Notes under the pieces: model-generated
Told to the model about the DNA's origin: nothing
What the model saw: only the letters and a program-made list of their open reading frames with translations
Databases searched by the model: none
Program-made: the position numbers and the translations under genes
Source of the DNA: Mucilaginibacter sp.
Lineage (GTDB): Bacteria > Bacteroidota > Bacteroidia > Sphingobacteriales > Sphingobacteriaceae
Reading direction: 5' to 3'
NCBI GenBank assembly: GCA_025352225.1
Contig: JANXTT010000092.1
Span: 1 to 40,263 of the forward strand
Length of the DNA: 40,263 nucleotides
Part shown: positions 34,779 through 40,263 of the stretch, one piece after another
Numbering within the stretch: the stretch's first letter is position 1
Layout of the letters: each line of letters starts with the position of its first letter

Positions 34779-37700
34779 ATGATTGAAAACCTGATCAGGA
34801 GGGCTATATATACCATATGTGCCCTCTTTTTTTATTCCGGCTTTTCTTTGCAAGCGCAAACCATTCAGCCAAAGTTATGGCACAATAAACAGCGTACCAT
34901 TAATTACCGCCCCAACGGCCGCGACATTGTTATTACCAATGGCAAACACCGTTTTAACCGCGCCATTTATGGTACAAATACTGCATTTCGTGCAGAGGCG
35001 GGTGACCTGCCCGAATTTGCTTTATACCTGCCCGGTATGGGTGGCAACCTGCGTTTCGGTTTAATAGCAGGCAACAGCAGCAAATGGATTATCAAAGCAA
35101 CGCAAATTGAGGCCACTTATAGGCCGGGTTCCATGCTATATACCATCCACGATGCTTTGTTAGGTAACGGTACGCTTAACTTAACCGTTTTAGCAGGAGC
35201 TACAACCGAAAGCCTGATTGTTAAAGCCGAATTTAAAAATGTTAATACCGCGGTTCCGGTTAATTTATTTTGGGCATTTGGAGGTGCCACCGGAAAGAAG
35301 TTTTCGAGGGATGGTGATATTGGTGCCGATCCTGAATCGTCATTTTATTTAAAGCCCGAATATTGCGAAGGTAATTCATACACCATCACCAACAGTAGTT
35401 TTGTGCTGAACTTTACAGGCAAAGCCACCAGCGAGGCTGATCGCTATGAGATAAAACAGCCCGGTATTGCCACCAGAACCGACATCGCCACAGATCAACG
35501 ATCAATAAACGGTACTTTCCCCATTGGAGCCCAACTACATATTAGTGATGCGGGGAAACAGGATGACCCCCTGACTTTTTTTACAGCCAAGCCATCATCA
35601 TCTCCGGCCATTACCGGGAAGATAAAACCTCAAAACCTGCAACCTTTATATTTTTTAATTCAAAGCCCGCAGCATAAAAATATTGTACCGTATGCCGCAT
35701 TGGCCCAACTATTTACTGATGCCGAGGCCGCACGGAAAAAAATAGCCGATCGCATCAAAGTTGAAACTCCCGACCCATACATCAATACCCTGGGTGGTGT
35801 TTTAGGCGTTGCCGCCGATGCCATTTGGGAATCGCCATCGTATATGCACGGTGCTATAGCGTGGCGCATGCGTTTAAATGCCTGGCGGGGCCCATACGTA
35901 GCCGATGTTTTAGGCTGGCACGATAGGGCGCGGTCTCACTTCAGCAGTTACGCGCTTTCGCAGATCACCACACCAGAGCTTTGCCCTGTGGTGGCTGATA
36001 CAGCTTTGCATTTGGCCAGGCAGCAAGAAAAGCTGGGAACAGCCATGTTTAGCAGCGGCTACATCAGCCGCAACCCCGGCGGTAAAATTGTGCCACACCA
36101 TTATGATATGAACCTGGTGTTTATTGACGAACTGCTTAACCATTTTAACTGGACAGGCGATTTGGGTTATGTTAAAAAAATGTGGCCCCTTTTAACCCGA
36201 CATTTAGCCTGGGAGAAACGTAATTTTGATGCCGATGGGGACGGCCTGTATGACGCCTATTGTGCCATTTGGGCCAGCGATGCACTTCAGTATAGCGGTG
36301 GTGGCGTTACACATTCATCAGCTTATAATTACAGAGCAAATAAAGCGGCCGCGCAATTGGCCAGGCTTATTGGCCAAGACCCTACGCCTTATCAAAAGGA
36401 AGCAGATCATATTCTTAATGCTATCAATAAAACTTTATGGATGCCTCAAAACGGTCAGTATGCAGAGTATCAGGATCTTCTGGGGTTAAAACAACTACAC
36501 CCCGCGGCAGCGTTATGGACAGTATATCACGCCATTGACGCCGACGTGCCGGATAACTTTCAGGCCTACCAGGCTTTGCGGTATTTAGACACCAAAATAC
36601 CCCATATCCCTATTATAGCCGAGGGTGTGCCCGATGGTTTTTATACCCTGCCCACAACCAACTGGATGCCGTATGACTGGTCGCTGAATAATGTGGTACT
36701 TGCCGAGGAACTGCATACCTCCTTGGCTTATTGGCAGGGTGGCAGGCCCGAAGAAGCTTTTAAACTTTGGAAGGGCTCATTGCTGGAAAGTATGTACCTG
36801 GAAAATAGTCCAGGTAATTTTGACCAGCTTTCTTTTTATGATTCAACAAGGGGCGAACTATACCGCGATTTTGCCGACCCGATAGGCATGGCGGCACGGT
36901 CGTTAATAGAAGGCCTATTCGGTATCCATCCCAACGCATTGGCCCTAACGCTAACCATTAAACCAGGTTTCCCGTTGGCATGGGATCATGCCTCATTGCA
37001 AACCCCCGATATAAAGTTTGATTTTAGACGGACATCAGGAGGCACAAATCCAAAAAGTTCATTTGTAACAGAAACGTACACTATAGTCCCTGCTTTTTCA
37101 AAGCCAATGGATCTGACTTTTGAAGTAAGAGCAAGTAATACTCATGTTAAATCGGTTACGGTAAATGGCCAAAAAGTAGAATGGAAGAATGTAGAGAATG
37201 CAATTGAACCTATGTTGCAGATCCGATCCGGAATCAAACTTCGGTATATTATACAAATAACATATTGGGAATTTGAAACCGCAGGGAGTTTTGATATGGT
37301 AGGCTCGGATAGGATTTTTAAAGTTGGGGATGATTTTAAATATTGGTTGGAGTATTCCAACTCAATCAAATCATACGATCCGCAAGGGGTATTAAAAATG
37401 TTGAAAGGCGATACTCCCGTGGTATATGGGCCACATACCATTTTTGAACAATTAAAGCAAGGTAAATTTATTTGGTGGGCACCCGTTAACATTGAAATTG
37501 TACCTGATATTCATATAAACGCTGACAATCAACAACAAGTTAACAGCTTGAAATTTAATGTCGCCTGCTATCAATGTAAGGTTATAGTTAATCCGGGTAA
37601 CAACCAATATGTAACTGCCGTTGACCTGAAAAAGGATTCCACCTCTAATCAAATCAGCGTTCCATTAGCTAATTTAATCCCCGGCAGCAATGTTGTTAGG

Positions 37701-38495
37701 GTGGAGTATGGCGATAATAAAGTGTTTCAGCAGAATGTGGTTAACTGGAAGATCCAGAAAGAGGAAATCCCAAAAATGGAAACTATTAACCTGTTGCCTT
37801 ATTTTAACGATCGGGTAACCAACATCTTTAAAAATAAATACCTGTCGCCGCGGCCGCAAAGCCCCACTTTGCAATTACCGTGGCAAGGCATTGGCGATTG
37901 GTGTTACCCGCTGGTAGAGGCCAATATTGACGATGGCGGATTGCGGCAGGCTGCGGGTAATAAAAATGAGTATACTATACCGCAGCATATTACCTTTGCC
38001 ACGCCGGGTAAGGCTGCAGAAAAAAATATATTGTTCACTTCACAATGGGACAATTACCCCAAACAGGCAGAAGTTCCGTTAACAGGCAGATCGTCACACG
38101 CGTATTTGCTGATGGCGGGGTCAACCAACCCCATGCAGAGCCGCCTTACAAATGGCCAGGTAATTGTGCAATATCAAGATAACACGACCGAGATACTCGA
38201 CCTTAAAAATCCACAAACCTGGTGGCCCATTGAGCAAGATTATGAAGACGATGGTTACGCTTTCCAGCTTAACGCCGCGCGGCCTGTACGGGTGTACCTT
38301 AAAAGTGGCATCGCCGCTACCGAATTTAAAAATTTTATCAGCCTTAAAGGGTTTACCAACCGGGCTATCGACGGCGGGGCAGCTACCGTACTCGATTTGC
38401 CCCTGAACCCGGCGAAGGAATTAAAAAGCTTGCAATTAAAAACACTAGCTAACGATGTGGTAATTGGTTTAATGAGTATAACCCTGATAAGGTAG
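34779..38495 (+). CDS. Secreted DUF4450-like six-hairpin glycosidase candidate
   Basis: A 1238-residue exported protein with a Sec signal (about 1-27, ending SLQAQ). Residues about 30-300 are beta-rich (DUF4450-like opening, KLWHNKQRTINYRPNGRDIV). Residues about 330-720 look like an (alpha/alpha)6 barrel, with FDADGDGLYDAYCAIWASDAL (483-503), THSSAYNYRANKAAAQLA (511-528) and late helices LAEELHTSLAYWQGGRPEEA (641-660). Residues about 730-1000 are beta-sheet domains and 1000-1238 a further conserved-looking beta-rich tail. This layout resembles GH78-type rhamnosidases and related clan members, but I cannot point to a proven catalytic pair. Its place in the rhamnose operon suggests a role in releasing rhamnose from a polymer. 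The segment around 37,060-37,790 is clearly AT-richer than the rest. Confidence 0.75.
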   Translation: MIENLIRRAIYTICALFFYSGFSLQAQTIQPKLWHNKQRTINYRPNGRDIVITNGKHRFNRAIYGTNTAFRAEAGDLPEFALYLPGMGGNLRFGLIAGNSSKWIIKATQIEATYRPGSMLYTIHDALLGNGTLNLTVLAGATTESLIVKAEFKNVNTAVPVNLFWAFGGATGKKFSRDGDIGADPESSFYLKPEYCEGNSYTITNSSFVLNFTGKATSEADRYEIKQPGIATRTDIATDQRSINGTFPIGAQLHISDAGKQDDPLTFFTAKPSSSPAITGKIKPQNLQPLYFLIQSPQHKNIVPYAALAQLFTDAEAARKKIADRIKVETPDPYINTLGGVLGVAADAIWESPSYMHGAIAWRMRLNAWRGPYVADVLGWHDRARSHFSSYALSQITTPELCPVVADTALHLARQQEKLGTAMFSSGYISRNPGGKIVPHHYDMNLVFIDELLNHFNWTGDLGYVKKMWPLLTRHLAWEKRNFDADGDGLYDAYCAIWASDALQYSGGGVTHSSAYNYRANKAAAQLARLIGQDPTPYQKEADHILNAINKTLWMPQNGQYAEYQDLLGLKQLHPAAALWTVYHAIDADVPDNFQAYQALRYLDTKIPHIPIIAEGVPDGFYTLPTTNWMPYDWSLNNVVLAEELHTSLAYWQGGRPEEAFKLWKGSLLESMYLENSPGNFDQLSFYDSTRGELYRDFADPIGMAARSLIEGLFGIHPNALALTLTIKPGFPLAWDHASLQTPDIKFDFRRTSGGTNPKSSFVTETYTIVPAFSKPMDLTFEVRASNTHVKSVTVNGQKVEWKNVENAIEPMLQIRSGIKLRYIIQITYWEFETAGSFDMVGSDRIFKVGDDFKYWLEYSNSIKSYDPQGVLKMLKGDTPVVYGPHTIFEQLKQGKFIWWAPVNIEIVPDIHINADNQQQVNSLKFNVACYQCKVIVNPGNNQYVTAVDLKKDSTSNQISVPLANLIPGSNVVRVEYGDNKVFQQNVVNWKIQKEEIPKMETINLLPYFNDRVTNIFKNKYLSPRPQSPTLQLPWQGIGDWCYPLVEANIDDGGLRQAAGNKNEYTIPQHITFATPGKAAEKNILFTSQWDNYPKQAEVPLTGRSSHAYLLMAGSTNPMQSRLTNGQVIVQYQDNTTEILDLKNPQTWWPIEQDYEDDGYAFQLNAARPVRVYLKSGIAATEFKNFISLKGFTNRAIDGGAATVLDLPLNPAKELKSLQLKTLANDVVIGLMSITLIR

Positions 38496-38599
38496 TTTTG
38501 GGATATAAAAAGGTTGTTACGGGTTGGAAATAGGTAATCGGGGTACTAAGTATCATTTACCGCCGGTATTTAATTTATTGGTTACTGATCACTATCACA

Positions 38600-40222
38600 A
38601 TGAAAAAATTAAATCATATCGTATTTGTGCTGTGTATGTTTTCGGCAATAAATGTTATAGCCCAGCATAAGTCGCGGGTAACCAAAAAGCGGCCTAATAT
38701 CATTATCATATTAGCGGATGATATGGGTTATGCCGATATAGGCTGCTACGGGTCAGAAACACATACGCCCAATCTGGATGCTTTGGCCAGGGGCGGCCTC
38801 CGCATGACACAGTTTTACAATGCTTCGCGGTGCTGCCCTACGCGGGCGTCGTTATTAACTGGCTTATACCAGCACCAGGCCGGGGTAGGCGATATGGTGA
38901 ATACCCGCGCGCAACCCGCCTATCAGGGTTACCTTAACCAAAACTGCGTAACCATTGCCGAGGCACTTAAAACCGGCGGTTATAATACGTACATGGCAGG
39001 CAAATGGCATGTAGGCCAGGCACCGGAGCATTGGCCGGTTAAGCGTGGCTTTGACCACTATTTTGGTTTAATTGATGGTGCAAGCAGTTATTTTACACCA
39101 ACTATGCCGTATCGCCCTAATCAAAAGTTAACCATCGCGCTCGACGATAAGGAGTTTACACCGGGGGCTAACTGGTATTCAACCAATGCTTACGCGGATT
39201 ATGCGCTTAAATTTATTAGCGACAACCAACAAACTAAAAAACCTTTCTTTCTGTACATGGCATTTACCAGTCCGCACTGGCCCATACAAGCCCTGCCCGG
39301 GGATATAGCCAAATATAAGGGCAAATATTTAAAGGGTTGGGATATACTGCGTGCCGATAGGCTTGCCCGCCAAAAGGCATTAGGCATATTAAACAAAGAT
39401 CAAAAGCTTTCTCCCCGGGATAAGAGTGTACCCCAATGGGACAGCCTTACCGTGGATGAAAAGGATCGTTTTGATACTAAGATGGCTGTTTATGCCGCTA
39501 TGATTGATAGAATGGATCAGAATATTGGCCGCATCAGGCAAAAGCTGAAAGCGTTACATCAGGATAAAAACACCATCATTATGTTTCTGTCTGATAACGG
39601 TGCCAGCAGCGAGCGCATCAATGGGCCGGGGTTTACACCCGAGGTGCTAGCGGCAAGCAAAAAACCGGCAAGCGATCCAACATCATTTACATCTTATGAG
39701 AGTTGGGGGGCTAACGTGAGTGATACACCGTTCCGTTTATTTAAGCATTGGGAGTACGAGGGTGGCACGGCAACACCATTTATAGCCTACTATCCAAACA
39801 TTATAAAACCCGGCGGCATCTCGAAACAACCGGCCCACATTATCGATCTTATGGCTACCTGCCTTGATCTTGCCGGGGTAGCCTATCCTAAAGCCTACCA
39901 CGGACATGCCATTACACCTGTTGAGGGTTTAAGTTTAGTGCCTCTTTTAAAAGGGTTGAGGTGGAAGGGGCATAGCACGCTGTTTTTTGAACACGAAGGT
40001 AACCGCGCCGTTAGGCAAGGCAACTGGAAGATGGTATCGCAAAAACCTGACAATAAATGGGAACTGTATAATATTAAAACCGACCGCTCCGAGCTTAGCG
40101 ACCTGAGTGATATATACCCCAAAAAGGTTGCTGAATTGATTGTATTGTATAACCAGTGGGCAAAACGGGCAGGAGTAATCCCTTTTGAAAAATTAGAAAA
40201 ACGAAAAGGGGAGGAGCTTTAA
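38600..40222 (+). CDS. Secreted sulfatase (arylsulfatase family)
   Basis: A 540-residue sulfatase with a signal peptide (about 1-22, ending NVIAQ). Ca2+-binding Asp40/Asp41 lie in IIILADDMGY, Cys78 in RCCPTRASLLTG is the C-x-P-x-R residue converted to formylglycine, and Lys135/His137 (AGKWHVG), His226 (SPHWPIQ), Asp332 and Asn333 (LSDNGASSE) complete the active site. It would hydrolyse sulfate esters, probably on a carbohydrate. It lies 104 bases after the DUF4450-like gene in the rhamnose locus, so a sulfated rhamnose-containing glycan is a reasonable substrate. The maturation enzyme is not in this window. The ATG at 38600 is supported by the signal peptide. Confidence 0.95.
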   Translation: MKKLNHIVFVLCMFSAINVIAQHKSRVTKKRPNIIIILADDMGYADIGCYGSETHTPNLDALARGGLRMTQFYNASRCCPTRASLLTGLYQHQAGVGDMVNTRAQPAYQGYLNQNCVTIAEALKTGGYNTYMAGKWHVGQAPEHWPVKRGFDHYFGLIDGASSYFTPTMPYRPNQKLTIALDDKEFTPGANWYSTNAYADYALKFISDNQQTKKPFFLYMAFTSPHWPIQALPGDIAKYKGKYLKGWDILRADRLARQKALGILNKDQKLSPRDKSVPQWDSLTVDEKDRFDTKMAVYAAMIDRMDQNIGRIRQKLKALHQDKNTIIMFLSDNGASSERINGPGFTPEVLAASKKPASDPTSFTSYESWGANVSDTPFRLFKHWEYEGGTATPFIAYYPNIIKPGGISKQPAHIIDLMATCLDLAGVAYPKAYHGHAITPVEGLSLVPLLKGLRWKGHSTLFFEHEGNRAVRQGNWKMVSQKPDNKWELYNIKTDRSELSDLSDIYPKKVAELIVLYNQWAKRAGVIPFEKLEKRKGEEL

Positions 40223-40224
40223 TT

Positions 40225-40263
40225 ATGGTACAGGCACAGAAAGCATGGCATCTAAATAGCGTA
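40225..40263 (+). CDS. Start of a further gene, cut by the window edge
   Basis: An ATG at 40225 opens a frame of 13 codons (MVQAQKAWHLNSV) that reaches the end of the window. A GGAGG-like stretch (about 40210-40215) precedes it by some 10 bases, and it starts 2 bases after the sulfatase stop. Too little is visible to name it. Confidence 0.35.
   Translation, partial: MVQAQKAWHLNSV

Noticed and set aside
1..40263. tRNA, rRNA, insertion sequence or prophage genes.
   Set aside because: No transposase, integrase, cloverleaf-like gap or ribosomal sequence was recognised in any intergenic region.

Overview
The window looks like a chromosomal segment of a Bacteroidota bacterium, most likely Sphingobacteriaceae (Mucilaginibacter or Pedobacter-like). 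The base composition is AT-rich with GC-richer metabolic genes. Starts mostly lack a Shine-Dalgarno sequence and follow A-rich leaders, and several starts have a TAnnTTTG box typical of Bacteroidota promoters. Gene families such as GntR/LacI-type sugar regulators, the rhamnose aldolase-dehydrogenase fusion, DUF4450-like proteins and sulfatases fit this group. The assignment is inferred from gene content; no rRNA or tRNA gene was found.

Positions 1-18,070 hold mostly housekeeping and unlinked genes: a partial two-TM sensor protein, citrate synthase (gltA), a large PAS-rich hybrid histidine kinase, a GH10 xylanase, a histone-deacetylase-fold hydrolase, MATE and MFS exporters, a LOG-family protein, a sodium:solute symporter, a recR / glycosyltransferase / short-chain dehydrogenase run, a YciO-type protein, an AT-rich membrane-TPR protein that looks like an inactivated M50 (site-2 protease-like) peptidase, and a YceI protein.

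Positions 18,279-25,773 (minus strand) hold a sulfur assimilation locus in the transcription order rrf2, sir, cysG-tauE fusion, cysH, cysD, cysN. ATP sulfurylase (CysDN) makes APS, a four-cysteine-plus-catalytic-Cys CysH reduces APS to sulfite, and a siroheme/4Fe-4S reductase makes sulfide. A fused precorrin-2 dehydrogenase/ferrochelatase-membrane permease presumably supplies siroheme and moves sulfate or sulfite. No APS kinase is present. The first gene is preceded by several palindromes, and a 64/65-bp tandem repeat separates sir from the fusion gene.

Positions 25,860-26,629 hold two small minus-strand genes (a membrane-anchored hypothetical and a VOC protein).

Positions 26,719-40,263 hold a rhamnose utilisation locus: a divergent GntR/LacI-type regulator, then rhaT (symporter), rhaEW-type aldolase/dehydrogenase, rhaM (mutarotase), rhaI (isomerase), a rhamnulokinase-like FGGY kinase, a 1238-residue secreted DUF4450-like six-hairpin protein and a secreted sulfatase. 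Together they suggest desulfation and cleavage of a sulfated, rhamnose-containing glycan followed by complete intracellular rhamnose breakdown to DHAP and probably L-lactate. A further gene appears to start at the right edge.

The strongest candidates for something undescribed are the degenerate M50-TPR protein, the siroheme synthase-TauE fusion with its repeat-filled junction and palindromic control region, and the coupling of a DUF4450-like protein and a sulfatase to the rhamnose regulon.
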